From contig CP071498.1 of NCBI GenBank assembly GCA_017354895.1, positions 2,294,001-2,358,000 on the forward strand: DNA of 64,000 nt. The letters run 5' to 3'. The notes below the pieces were generated by a model. That model was not told the origin of the DNA, did no database searches, and saw only the letters and a program-made list of their open reading frames with translations. This document shows positions 1 to 9,927 of this stretch, piece after piece. Origin of the DNA: Podospora comata (taxonomy: Eukaryota; Ascomycota; Sordariomycetes; Sordariales; Podosporaceae). Position 1 is the stretch's first letter. Every line of letters starts with the position of its first letter. The translations under genes were made by a program, and so were the position numbers.

Positions 1-365
1 ATTCGTCCCAAGAAATACACACAAAAGGTTGGAAAAAAAAGACCCGCCCACAACCGAACCCAGTCCCGGCGAATCCCTCCCCCCCCCCTTCCCATACTCC
101 GTCCAAGAATAGACACACGAAAAAAACAACACAACCTTGCCTTCCCCCAAAGAAAATGCACCTATAACACCCTCCTTGCCCTTAACCCGTCATCTCCCGG
201 CAGAGAAAAGCCAAAACTATAAACACAAGACATTAAAAATCAGTGGTATCAAACACCCCCTCCCTTGTCGCATTAGAAAAAAAGCACCTGCTTTTTATTT
301 CCCGAACCCTTTCTCATACAACATCAGACGTAATCATCGCCAAAGCAGCAGCCACAAAACACCCC
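1..365. other. gene-free edge
   Basis: I see no supportable gene in this stretch. It is C- and A-rich, with a run of C near base 80 and A-rich tracts, and it lies downstream of the minus-strand CENP-B-like gene, so it probably holds that gene's 3' UTR. Confidence 0.5.
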
Positions 366-1736
366 TCAAACAACAACATGACTGCTCATATGCTCCACCG
401 CCTCCTTGATCGTCCTCAGCATCCTCTTGTTCAGACAAAACGGACACCTGACCGGGTTCTCCACCACCGACACCGGCGCCCCGCTAGGGATCGGTGTGAG
501 CGTCAGTTCTTCCCCTTGCTGTGCACCACCACCAGCGTTCCCACCGCCATTAGCAGTCTGAGGTTGTTGCGGTGTCTGCTGCTGCGGTTGGAGCTGCTGC
601 GGTTGGACTTGCTGCGGTGTATTCGGCGCAAACTGCGGTTGCGCCGGAGGAGCCTGTTGCGGTTGTGCCCTCGGTCCGACGCTCGCGTTGCGAGTCCCCG
701 GGTTGGGGGTCGTCAGGCCAGCTGCGTTCATGGCGTGCTGGGCGTAGGCTTGGTTGGCTATCGCGCCTAGGGCAGGTAAGCCGTTGTCAACGGTGCGATC
801 GCCGCCGCTTTGGGGTTGTTGATGGTCAGGAGTGACTCCGGCGAGGTTGGCGGGGCCGCTGACGTTGTTCTCCTCCTGTTGCTGATAGACACGGAGTGCA
901 TTCTGAAGCACGACTTCTGGGTCTTCTTCTGAGTGGAAAATTCCCGTGTTTTCTGCATTGCCACCCATGGGATTGTTGTTTGGTGTTCCCGGCCCGCCGT
1001 CGGGGGAAGGGTTGTGTTGACGGCGGAGGACCTCCTCTTTGACGCGCTCGCATACTTCCAGAGTAGTCATTACGCCGAGGAAACGTTGGAGGTATTCCAT
1101 AACCGTCACTGGGGGAAGGTCGGCGTTCACGTTGAGGTAACGAGGAAGGTTCTCGGCGAGGTAGGGGATGTCGTCGCCGAGGTTTTGGAGGGTTGTGGTC
1201 CCGGGGGCTGGATTGCCGCCTTCGCTGCTAGTTGGGCGACGCTGGCGTCTAACTAGGAGGCCGTAACGTTTCTTGAAGCGGTGGATCCATCCGGGGGAGA
1301 ACTCGGGCGCGGGTTCGTCCTTGTATCGGGGGAGCTGGTGGTAGATTGTCTTGGCTTTGTCGGCGAGCTCTTCGTTGGAGGGCTGGCGGCCATTGGCGAG
1401 CATTTGCTGGTGCCAGAGGAGAACAAGTTTCTCGACGTCGGGCCAGTTGCCAAAGCGCAGACGGGAACCCGAGAGCTGGGGGTCGCCGTCGAGACGGGCA
1501 TACTTGGGGGAGAGGGAGTGTGAGACGGTAGACTGAGAGATGGTTTGCTGGTACTGGCTGGCAAACCAGTCAATGCAGGCCTTATGGCTGGGGCGGACAG
1601 GCTGCGAGTTGGCCCATCGGCGGAGGGCGCGTCGCTGGTCGAGGGTGAGGGAGTGGCGCTCTCGTGTGGCCGAGCCGGGGGTTGACCCGATCTGGTCCAT
1701 GGACTCGAGGGGCACGTCAGGCTTCATGGCCGACAT
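366..1736 (-). CDS. CENP-B-type HTH DNA-binding protein with a C-terminal zinc-finger-like motif
   Basis: A 456-residue single-exon gene with a clear ATG start. Residues about 25-80 form an ARS-binding-protein-1-like N-terminal helix-turn-helix (LTLDQRRALRRWANSQP), and residues about 90-165 form a CENP-B/Tc5-type HTH (NEELADKAKTIY, SPGWIHRFKKRYGL). This architecture derives from pogo-family transposases, but no DDE catalytic domain follows, so it looks like a domesticated DNA-binding protein rather than a transposase. The middle is low-complexity, rich in Gln, Pro and Asn. The last 30 residues hold a C-X2-C-X14-H-X3-H pattern (C431, C434, H449, H453) that could bind one zinc. It is probably nuclear. 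The HTH assignment is firm; target and role are unknown. Confidence 0.85.
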   Translation of the reverse strand: MSAMKPDVPLESMDQIGSTPGSATRERHSLTLDQRRALRRWANSQPVRPSHKACIDWFASQYQQTISQSTVSHSLSPKYARLDGDPQLSGSRLRFGNWPDVEKLVLLWHQQMLANGRQPSNEELADKAKTIYHQLPRYKDEPAPEFSPGWIHRFKKRYGLLVRRQRRPTSSEGGNPAPGTTTLQNLGDDIPYLAENLPRYLNVNADLPPVTVMEYLQRFLGVMTTLEVCERVKEEVLRRQHNPSPDGGPGTPNNNPMGGNAENTGIFHSEEDPEVVLQNALRVYQQQEENNVSGPANLAGVTPDHQQPQSGGDRTVDNGLPALGAIANQAYAQHAMNAAGLTTPNPGTRNASVGPRAQPQQAPPAQPQFAPNTPQQVQPQQLQPQQQTPQQPQTANGGGNAGGGAQQGEELTLTPIPSGAPVSVVENPVRCPFCLNKRMLRTIKEAVEHMSSHVVV

Positions 1737-2760
1737 GGTGCTCGCTCCTCTGAATGGGAGCTGGTAAAAAGGCGATAAACGCCCTTTTGTCGGCGCAATG
1801 GAGCGCGGGGGGTTGTATATGCAATGGCAGGCGAGACGAAGCTCTCAAATGCTTGGCTAGCCCCGATGCGAAATCGCTATTTGTGTGTATGGCGATTCGA
1901 GACAATTGAATATGCGGCGATGGCTGATCTGGTGATCGTTGTAATGAGGTGTTGTGGAGGGCAAAAAAGTCGGCAAAGCGGGGGAGCTGCACGTGCACCA
2001 CAACAATTGAGTTCGGTTAGTCAGCTGCCAGTATGACTGACAGTTGTGGCACAACATCTGATTGGATGGCGCAGAAGGACGCATCGCCAACTTGCATGAG
2101 GCCGCCACTTGCATCCACGACATTGCAAGCAATGAAGTTCTCGTCATTACACACGAAGCAGAATTCATCATGTTGGCTTCCAAGGTCTGTCCTCATGTAA
2201 ATAGCAAGGCGGCCGAGTATCTATGGTCATTGCTTTCAAGAATGTAGTCATATGGCCCCTTTGAATCCTCCCATTCCCACCTCGTTTTCGTGATTGCATA
2301 AGCCACCAGGTAGGTAGACACCCCGTCTTTCCGGTAACCAGAACCACTGTCTGCGCAAGAGCTTCAATATGTGCATTGCTAGACTAACACTCTTCCATAC
2401 TGGTGTCCATCGCGATTCTGCAAGGGGATAAGAACCTGTTCGGCATCACTCCACGTTTCTGTTGTGATTGCACCAACTAGCCGACAGTTGTTTGTTTTGA
2501 AGTTTGTAGTGCAGCACGTCGATCTTCGACCCTAGCCAAGTCCGTGCCTCCTCCGCATATCTCCACTTTGCCTAACGACATCCGTACTCTAATGATCGCC
2601 GGTCCCGGTCCCGGTCCCATAGCGGGACTCCCGTCTCACAGATCAAACACAAGCAATCGCTTCGGGTCAAAGCTACGATACAACCATTTGTCATTGACTC
2701 CTCAACGCCATGCTATCGACTAAGGTATCATCGCATCCTATTACTAACTAAAAAAGTCCC
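1737..2760. other. intergenic, no gene seen
   Basis: Upstream region of the CENP-B-like gene and downstream region of the next minus-strand gene. Short open frames here are unsupported. A small CCGGTC triplet repeat lies near 2600. Nothing else stands out. Confidence 0.5.
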
Positions 2761-3466
2761 TCAAGAAGTCTTCTTCTCTGGCGTAGGACTCCTGCCCCGA
2801 CCCTCATAGTGTTCCATCTTCACTGCCTGCTCATCTTCAAACTCACGCTCCTGTGCCTCCTTCATCTCTCTCGATCTGGTGGAGATCGTTTGCATCTGCA
2901 TCGATGTTAGCTTGCTGTCCAAACTTCACACAATGCACAAATAGAAATGTCACCGAACTTACCCCTTGGCGGATGCGCATGTCAGCAGACACGTCTATCA
3001 ACAGCTCTCTCGTTGCTATGTTCTCAAACTCAAGAACCTTCAATATATTCTCAAGAAACTGTAACTGTGTCTTTAAATGTCCCCAAATATTATCAGAATC
3101 CTCGGTGGTCGACTGCTCCAACATTTGCAAGCCTTGATCAACCAAGATGACACCAACATTGGCAACCAGTGAACCCATGTGAGGATCTTTCTGACATGTC
3201 CCACACAACTCAGTCGCAGTCATGCCCTCCTTGTTGACGGTCCACAGGATATCGCGCACCAGCTCCTCAGGCTCGGTCAGAAATGTAGTATTATTATGAG
3301 AGGGAAATCTTACAACCGAGGCAGCAGGAAGATCGGCCGCGGTGGGAGCGGCAGCAGGAGCGGCACCATCGGGCACGGCAGCGGGGGCAGACAAGCCAGC
3401 ATCAGCAGCGAGCGTCTAACGAGCGCGCTTCTTCGCCCGCCAGGTCGCATTCTTCGCGCGAACCAT
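2761..3466 (-). CDS. unrecognised two-exon protein with an in-frame TAG near its start
   Basis: Exon 1 runs 3466-2963, intron 2962-2896 (GTAAGT...CAG, 67 nt), exon 2 2895-2761. The spliced product ends in a charged helix (REMKEAQEREFEDEQ) and a tail RGRSPTPEKKTS. The core is helical, with FLTEPEELVRDIL, a Cys pair in ELCGTCQKD and LKTQLQFLENILKVLEFEN, which suggests a small complex subunit; I do not recognise the family. Oddity: the only upstream ATG (3466) opens a basic 16-residue peptide, MVRAKNATWRAKKRAR, which ends at TAG 3418-3416 in the same frame as the rest of the gene. Possible explanations are a sequence error, a nonsense allele, read-through, or a short upstream ORF with an unusual start. 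The splice and downstream frame are well supported; the true start is not. Confidence 0.5.
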
Positions 3467-4359
3467 TTTTGATTTAATCGACTGTAAACGCTCAGACCAG
3501 TGAATATCCCGATCAAAGTATCCAAAAGATTCAAAGCTTAGTTGTTTGTTTGTGAAAAAAAAATATAAAAAACGTCGCGGGCTCTTTTGCTGCTGTTGTT
3601 GCTGCGGCTTGTGGTGTTTTGAAAAAATTGGGGACAACAACAAAATAGTTCCTGGCGACAGGTGTTACCACTCAGTTGCGCTGGGGCAGCGAGGAAGGTG
3701 ATGGGGTACGAGCTGTTGAAGTTGTTGCATTTGCTCGAGGTATCCCTCGTGCTCTCTTTCCTATCTAATCAGGAGCTATCTTTTCAACCAGATAGCTGGT
3801 CGGACTGGCTCGCTGAGACAAAAGCTGGGATGAGAGGGAGAAGGGGTTGAATGATTTCTTCTTTGCACCTGTTTGTATTTGAAATGCCTATTGAGCGATC
3901 TGAAGAACCAGACAAAGACTGTTGATGGGAGCTTTTGAGGCGAGAGCCATCTTGCAGGTGTAACTGAAATCGAAATCTCGGCTTGGATCGAAGCTTTCGT
4001 CGGGGTAGTTCATCGAGTCCAGCATCACCCAAAAGTCTAGACCTTTTCCTTTTCCCACCCGAGGTGTGCAATTCAAAGCGATGTATATTGGAATACTCCC
4101 TGTCGATTCTTTCGCTTTGGCAGGGTGAAAGCGGAAGTCACGGATGTATTGCTTCTCACTGGCGTATAAAGCAATAAGAAAGTCAGAAGTATTATTGTTA
4201 CTGATGCCTGTGATGCAGTGCGGGAAACACGGCCAATCAGGCATGACTGAACCGCTAAAATACTCAGACAAACCAAAGCCCTATGACAGAAAAAGAAACC
4301 ACCGCCCCCGTCCTTACCATCCAACACTGCCTCTCTCTGGTCAAAGGCTCCTGTCCTGA
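3467..4359. other. intergenic with one weak minus-strand ORF
   Basis: The first part is the upstream region of the preceding gene and holds a CAA/CAG-type run near 3595. A minus-strand frame at 4244-3888 (118 residues from ATG) has fairly ordinary amino-acid composition but no recognisable motif and no clear promoter. It may be a gene fragment or chance. Confidence 0.3.
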
Positions 4360-6693
4360 TCATTCAAACTCGATCCATTTTGTCTCCTCCATAAACCTCT
4401 GCACTTGCAGATCCCCTTGCAAAGCTCTCTCCAACACCTCCTTAACTGACTCCTTGTCACCCTCGATCTTGAGTCCGTCAAGAGTCTTGGCCCGAGAGAG
4501 GGCCACATACACCTGCTTGTCCTCAAAAACGTTCTTGAGATTGATAACGACACGCTCCAGTGTCATGCCCTGCGCCTTGTGAATGGTAAGGGCATACCCA
4601 GCCATGAGCGGGATCTGTGCCCGCCAAACAGAAGAGTACGGGGCAGGATCCCCCACCTCGTTGACCAGGCATTCCGGAAGAATGGTGCGCTCAATCCCGT
4701 TCTGGAAGCGAACCACGGGCAACGCGATCATGCGGGGCTCCTCGGAGTTCAGGTTACGGCTTGCAAAAGTGCCGATTGCTTCTTTCTGAGTGTAGGTGAG
4801 TCCCGGTCTGCCTTCGAGCGTTCTAATCAAGGATCCAACACTGTGAGATTCGAAGTCGACAATGATGCCCTGGCTACCGTTGCAAAGACCCTCGCGCAGA
4901 TTCAGATTGACGAGTAACAGAACTGACATGTCTTTCTTGAGCTTGAGAACCTTTTCAAACCGGTGATTGTCGTCTCCAAAGTTGATTACTCTGTGGTTCC
5001 TGTCACCCTCATTTTGTTGGAGGGCGTATTTATACTCCAGGTATCGATGGTTTTCTTGTATGTGGCGACCATCAGAACATTTGTACGAGAACTCCGGGTC
5101 TGGAAGCTTCTTAAAGGCCCTATCATTTGTCTCGTAAACCTCTTCTCTTGTCGGCATCAAACGGACGGCGTCTTCGGTGCTGGACTCATGGTTCATTAGA
5201 ATCTCAATGTCGGCTTGGCTGAAGGCAATGCCGGTTCGGCACTTTTCCAGCAAAGCTCTGAATTTTTCGTCTCGTTGGCGGTGTATCGTCTTGAGGTAAA
5301 CATAGTTGAAGTTACACTTCTGCCATGCTGCGCTGGAGAATGCGAACTGGTCCTCAGGTCTGAACTGACTCTGGTGGCAGGCTCGATTGGCGCAAGTCTT
5401 GGTCGTGCTGAGCTCAAAGCCACACGTAACACAGTGTTTGAACGGCTTTATCGGTGGAAGCTGGCAAAAGTCGCCCGTCACGATAAGTTGAATGCCCCCA
5501 AATGGTAACGATGCAGGGTCTGGCCCCGTGTGCCGGTCTTCTTCGGGGTCCCTCTTCCTAACGAACCTCAGCGCGCTATCCATTCTCTCAAAGAAGTTGC
5601 TCTCCACCATGCTGATCTCGTCGATAATGAGAGTGTGGACCCGACGGAGAGCTTTTTGAACTCTTTCATTGGCCTTTGTTACCCCGCATAGCTTGTCCAA
5701 TGGCATCTTGTTAAAGTCCGGAGCCCAGCCCATGAAGGTCCAGGTGGTTGAGCCATTGATGGCCAAGGCGACAAGGCCAGTTGGGGCAATGACTTTAACC
5801 ACTTTGCCTTGTGCCTTTAGTCGCCGCTTAATCTCGTGCAGAACAGTTGACTTGCCACAGCCAGCAGATCCGGTGTAGAAGATGTTTCTGCCTTGCTCCG
5901 CCAGTTTCACAACTGCTTCTTGTTCCGGGCACAGGGGAGGTCTTTCCTCTAGCACTGGCTCTGGTCCTGGGGTTGGCTCTTGCGGCTCTTGAGAATTGCT
6001 TGATAGCTGCTGGGGGGAGACTTCATCGGGCACTTGATGCGGCGGAACAGAAACATGAGAACCCACCACACTGTTGTACTCTCGTCTCCGGCGCTCCGCC
6101 TCGACCAACTCGTAAATGGGCCACTTTGCCCCGGACCTGGGGTCGAAGCCATCAAGGCTTTGTTTTAATTGTTGATATTTGCTGACACAGTCTTTGATGG
6201 CCTGGTTCCGACTTGGGTCGACAAAAGGATCTAGGTAAAGGTCGGGTTCTGGGAGGAAATCGTGTTGAACCAGTGGAAGAGGCTCATATGTTCGTGACTT
6301 TGGTTGCAGGACATGATCGAGCATTTTCCAGCCAGCTGCCAAGCGGGTGTACTCTCTCTTGTGCTCAGCTGCAAGAGTCAGAAGACGAATGACATGCTGA
6401 GAATCCAGGTCCGCATCCTCAATATTGTCGATCTGCCTGCGGATCCTCCGCCATTCCTCTGCTGCATTCAAAGCTTGTGGGGTAAGGGGACGATTCCATG
6501 GGTCAAACTCAACGGGTGCCGGTCGACCAATGCGTCCATGATTTGCATCGGGGCTGGCCCTTCTCTTTCTGCTCATTGTGATGCTTTGATGAATCTCGCG
6601 TGTCGCTTGGGCGTGTTTTGCTGTCGTTCGGATAGTGACCGTGGTCTGGCTGGAAAAAGAAAGTGTGCGGTTGGACAAGGGGAGAAATGGCAT
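4360..6693 (-). CDS. PIF1-family ATP-dependent DNA helicase
   Basis: A 777-residue single-exon superfamily 1B helicase. Walker A is FYTGSAGCGKST near residue 275. Motif Ia is VIAPTGLVALAI, motif II LIIDEISMVE near 358, motif III VTGDFCQLPPI, motif IV region LKTIHRQRD, and near the C terminus GYALTIHKAQGMTL and YVALSRAKTLDGL. A Cys-rich insertion (CVTCGF...TCANRAC), which could bind zinc, lies between motifs III and IV. PIF1 helicases unwind 5'-to-3' and act at telomeres, G-quadruplexes and mitochondrial DNA. The first 39 residues hold several Arg/Lys, many Ser/Thr and no acidic residue before position 33, and a second Met at residue 40 opens the basic MSRKRR. This would fit a mitochondrial leader followed by a nuclear start. 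It could instead belong to the amplified PIF1-like group seen in some fungi. Confidence 0.9.
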   Translation of the reverse strand: MPFLPLSNRTLSFSSQTTVTIRTTAKHAQATREIHQSITMSRKRRASPDANHGRIGRPAPVEFDPWNRPLTPQALNAAEEWRRIRRQIDNIEDADLDSQHVIRLLTLAAEHKREYTRLAAGWKMLDHVLQPKSRTYEPLPLVQHDFLPEPDLYLDPFVDPSRNQAIKDCVSKYQQLKQSLDGFDPRSGAKWPIYELVEAERRRREYNSVVGSHVSVPPHQVPDEVSPQQLSSNSQEPQEPTPGPEPVLEERPPLCPEQEAVVKLAEQGRNIFYTGSAGCGKSTVLHEIKRRLKAQGKVVKVIAPTGLVALAINGSTTWTFMGWAPDFNKMPLDKLCGVTKANERVQKALRRVHTLIIDEISMVESNFFERMDSALRFVRKRDPEEDRHTGPDPASLPFGGIQLIVTGDFCQLPPIKPFKHCVTCGFELSTTKTCANRACHQSQFRPEDQFAFSSAAWQKCNFNYVYLKTIHRQRDEKFRALLEKCRTGIAFSQADIEILMNHESSTEDAVRLMPTREEVYETNDRAFKKLPDPEFSYKCSDGRHIQENHRYLEYKYALQQNEGDRNHRVINFGDDNHRFEKVLKLKKDMSVLLLVNLNLREGLCNGSQGIIVDFESHSVGSLIRTLEGRPGLTYTQKEAIGTFASRNLNSEEPRMIALPVVRFQNGIERTILPECLVNEVGDPAPYSSVWRAQIPLMAGYALTIHKAQGMTLERVVINLKNVFEDKQVYVALSRAKTLDGLKIEGDKESVKEVLERALQGDLQVQRFMEETKWIEFE

Positions 6694-7818
6694 TGTGCAC
6701 TCCTGTCAAATCATATATGGGGTGCAAAAAGGGGTCAATTCTGTTGTTTTTACGAGGGTGAGTTGCCCAGTTGGCTGGAGAAGGCCGAACCCAGCGGCTC
6801 AGGTCCCACTGCCAAGATATTAATTCCTTAACAGTGGGCCTCATTGACTATTCTGTCAACTTTCAAGTGAATTTCTTGTGGGGCATTGCACGTGAATGCT
6901 ACCACGATCAGCGCCTTGGCATAACTTTATTTCAACGTCTCTCCAACATACATACAAGTACATATCGGACAACTCTCTGATCCATTACCGGCACCATTTC
7001 CACCTCTTTGGACACATCCATCAGGAAGCTTGATGGTCAACGGGGGCCATTGGTGAACCACAGCGGAAACCTATCTACATTATATTTATCCATGATCCTT
7101 GGAGTCGAAGAAATCTTTGGACCCCAATGGGTATGTTAAAGACATGTGTTCAATGGGAACTCCGATTTGCAGCCGGTGCTAGTTGGGATGGAGGCTCTCT
7201 TTTAGATTGCCCTTATTCCTTCTTTCACTTTCCTTTTAGTTCGGATGGGTTGATTTGCAATGGCAATTTTACCTGGTAATGGGATACCTTATCTTGGAGA
7301 AACACCGCGAATTGCATCAGTTTCTACAAGAGATTTACTGTAGAGTTTGCTTCTTTGGTAGATATTCTCTTTAGGCAACGGCATTCCTGTGATCCGGTCA
7401 CACCGCCCATAAGGTGCTCGACTTTTCCTTTTCCTACATTGGGTGTGAGAGGATTATCCTTCTTTGGTGACCAAAGAAGGATGTCTGAAGCTGAAAAGGC
7501 TTAGCCAATCTCAACGAGTAGCACCAGAGGTATGTCCCGTTAGCTGAAAACACTTAGTTTCTGTTCAAACAAAGAGTTACAGCCAACGCAGACTTCCCAT
7601 CAATGCGTCCAAGCTGGGATCTACCTCCTACATCTTAAAATCTCCTTCACCAGTCCACCTGACCTGCCAATACTTTTTCAATTCCCAACGCAAAATTGCC
7701 CGCGCAAAAATAACTATTCAATTGACTCCCTAAATATCATACATCTACCACCAAACCCACAATAACAAATTCCACATTAATCTCCTATCTTACCTCTCCC
7801 CGACCCACAACAACCAAT
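6694..7818. other. intergenic, no gene seen
   Basis: About 1.1 kb between the helicase start and the 3' end of the next minus-strand gene. No ORF with recognisable content, no long repeat and no RNA gene were found. Confidence 0.5.
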
Positions 7819-8197
7819 CTAATTCGACCTCTTCTTCGTCCCCCCAAGAACATCCTGCACGGTACCCCCAATAGCCCCCTTATCAGTAAACTGCTTCCCA
7901 ATCATCCCCTCGCTATGCAGCGGTCCACCAATGTTTTGACCAATGCTCCCGATAACGCCGTCCTCTGCTCAATTCATCACCAGTCAGTTCTCCCCTTTCT
8001 ATCTATCTTGCAGTGAAGCACTGACCGGTAAACTGCTTCCCAATTGCGCCCTCGGAATCAAAAACCTTGGGCTTGTCCTCACCCAACCCTGCTGTTGCGC
8101 CTGTGGTAACGGAGCCGACCTTTCCGCCGGTGGCTTTGGCGCCCGTGTGGGAGTTTTGGGGGACTTTGCCTGAGGAGCCGAGGCCGGAGGGGTTCAT
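7819..8197 (-). CDS. small glycine-rich protein with GKQFT repeats
   Basis: Two exons: 8197-8026 and 7964-7819, separated by a 61-nt intron (G|GTCAGT...GAGCAG). The product is 105 residues, with no signal peptide and no membrane segment. After a Gly/Ser/Thr-rich N terminus it carries short repeats: GAIGKQFTEDGVIGSIGQ, then GMIGKQFTDKGAIGGTVQ, and a basic end TKKRSN. I recall small proteins of this pattern (alternating G-x-I-G and K-Q-F-T) in many filamentous fungi without an assigned function; I could not check this. The conserved repeat phase across the splice junction supports the model. Confidence 0.7.
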
Positions 8198-8694
8198 TTT
8201 TGGTGGTGGTTTGATTGCGGGGGTTCAAGTGATGTTGTGTTGAGATGCAAATATGATTGAAAATTGGAGGGGAAAAAAATCAATGCTGTGAAGGGGACGA
8301 AAGAACGTTATATAGGTATGTGGTGGCCGTTGTTGCTACCTGTTGTTTGGGTCCAAAAGTGGTGACATAATAGGGGTCGAGCTGGGTGGGTTGGTGTGGT
8401 GATGTCATCATGTCGATGCGCCATATGTCATTGTTTCCCCCCTGGGCCGCCGCGCCGGAGATAAGCCCGGATAGATCCTGGGCGGGTTCAAAGAGGGATT
8501 AAAGGGTCGGGATGGATAGCGAGTTCTTTTCTGACATGGTGGCGTCAAATCTGGTTGAACTACTGTCTTTTGCACAAGGGGGGGTTGGTGCAGAGATTAG
8601 GGCCTACAAATGTGCATTGTTAGGCAGGCATTACCAGTACATAGGCAACTTCCACAAAAGCCGGCTTAACCCCTTCCCTTCAGATACGTCCCGT
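8198..8694. other. promoter-side region of the GKQFT-repeat gene, otherwise empty
   Basis: Lies upstream of the small minus-strand gene and downstream of a pseudogene. It is G-rich in its first half. No coding signal is supported. Confidence 0.45.
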
Positions 8695-9440
8695 TTACCC
8701 CTCCTCACTCCCCCTCAGAAACTCCTCCAACCCGGTCACCTTCACCCCCCACTCCTCCGTCTCCTCCCTCTTCATAAACCTCCCCATCACCCTCACCGCC
8801 AACCCAGTCGTGACAAGCGGATTCTCGCTCTTCTCCCTCTCAACCTTCTCGTCATTCACCTCCTCAAACCTTATCTCCCTCCCCGTCACCCTCCCCGTAT
8901 CTCCATCACCTTTTCCGGCGTTAACTCCTCCCCAACAATACTTACCTCCATCCCCTTCAACCTCCCCACCGGATCTTTAAACGCCTCCACGGCAAACTTG
9001 ACAATATCCACAGTAGCAACAAAAGGCAGTTTTACTCCCCTTTTGAAAGGCATCCTCCAGACACCGGTTTTCCTTCAACCCGGGGTACATCCCCACCTTT
9101 GGCTCAAGGAAATTCTCCATGAAGTTCGCGCCTCGCAGGATCGTCCAGCTGTCCCAGTCCCCAAGCTTGATTTCATTCTCGATGGCTTGCTAGACTTGAG
9201 GCTGGCGACTATGACAGGGCTGCTGTCTCTGTCGACGTTGAAGTGCTCTTTCAACGAGGACAGAGCGGCGGCGCTGGAGTAGACGATTTGTTTGATGCCG
9301 GCGGATTTGGCGAGGGAGAGGATGTTTCTTGCTTGAGTGAGTTCGTGGGTGGGGTGGGAGGGGTCGATGGTGAGGTTGAGGAAGAGGGCGGTGCAGGTCT
9401 TGCATCACGTATTCACCACCTCTCGCACATCTTGGTTCTC
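8695..9440 (-). pseudogene. NmrA-like NAD(P)-binding protein, frameshifted relic
   Basis: Three minus-strand frames together read as one NmrA-like protein: HELTQARNILSLAKSAGIKQ and IVYSS near 9330-9270, then AIENEIKLGDWDSWTILRG with NFMENF near 9190-9100, then KLPFVATVDIVKFAVEAF and EELTPEKVMEI near 9040-8900, then the end GVKVTGLEEFLRGSEEG at 8695. The breaks fall near 9195, 9075 and 8897; none looks like an intron. The N-terminal Rossmann glycine motif was not found. NmrA-like proteins bind NAD(P) and act in redox-linked regulation or as isoflavone-reductase-like enzymes. Three separate frame changes argue for a dead gene; assembly errors are the alternative. Confidence 0.65.
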
Positions 9441-9927
9441 GGTCCTAGAAGCCACGCCAGACTCTGACCTGTCTAACTTGGTCCCTCACAATTCTAACCG
9501 CTGTGATAGCTATTGCAGAAGCAGTTTCCAGCGCGGGTTGCATTGGCCATTCAGACACCGGATGAAGAGGTGCATGGTCGACAGCAGCCGGAATATGCAT
9601 ACATGAAGACAATGGCGCGAGCTTAACGTCATGAGAGACTGGTCCCTTGATGGATCAGATTGTCAATCGCGCCATCTCCCGGTGGACGGTTAGTGCATAT
9701 ATCGAGAATCCACGTATCACAGATGATGACGGATCCTTTTAGCTTGACAACGCAGCACTGGGACCAAACCAACTGCTTTGGTACCACCTCAAAGGACGGC
9801 GGCAGATCGGTGCGCATTATAAAATGGGCGTCCTGGAAACACAGTCAAACCATACCGCTCTGTCTTCCTCATCGCCGGAAATTGCAGATCTCAAGTCTGT
9901 TGACGGAGCTCCGTCAGAACCACAGCA
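9441..9927. other. intergenic, no gene seen
   Basis: Upstream region of the permease pseudogene. An ATG at 9824 opens a frame unrelated to the permease. Nothing else is supported. Confidence 0.4.

Noticed and set aside
243-770. 175-residue plus-strand frame opposite the CENP-B-like gene
   Set aside because: Arg/Leu-rich shadow of the Gln/Pro-rich coding strand; no motif and no start context.
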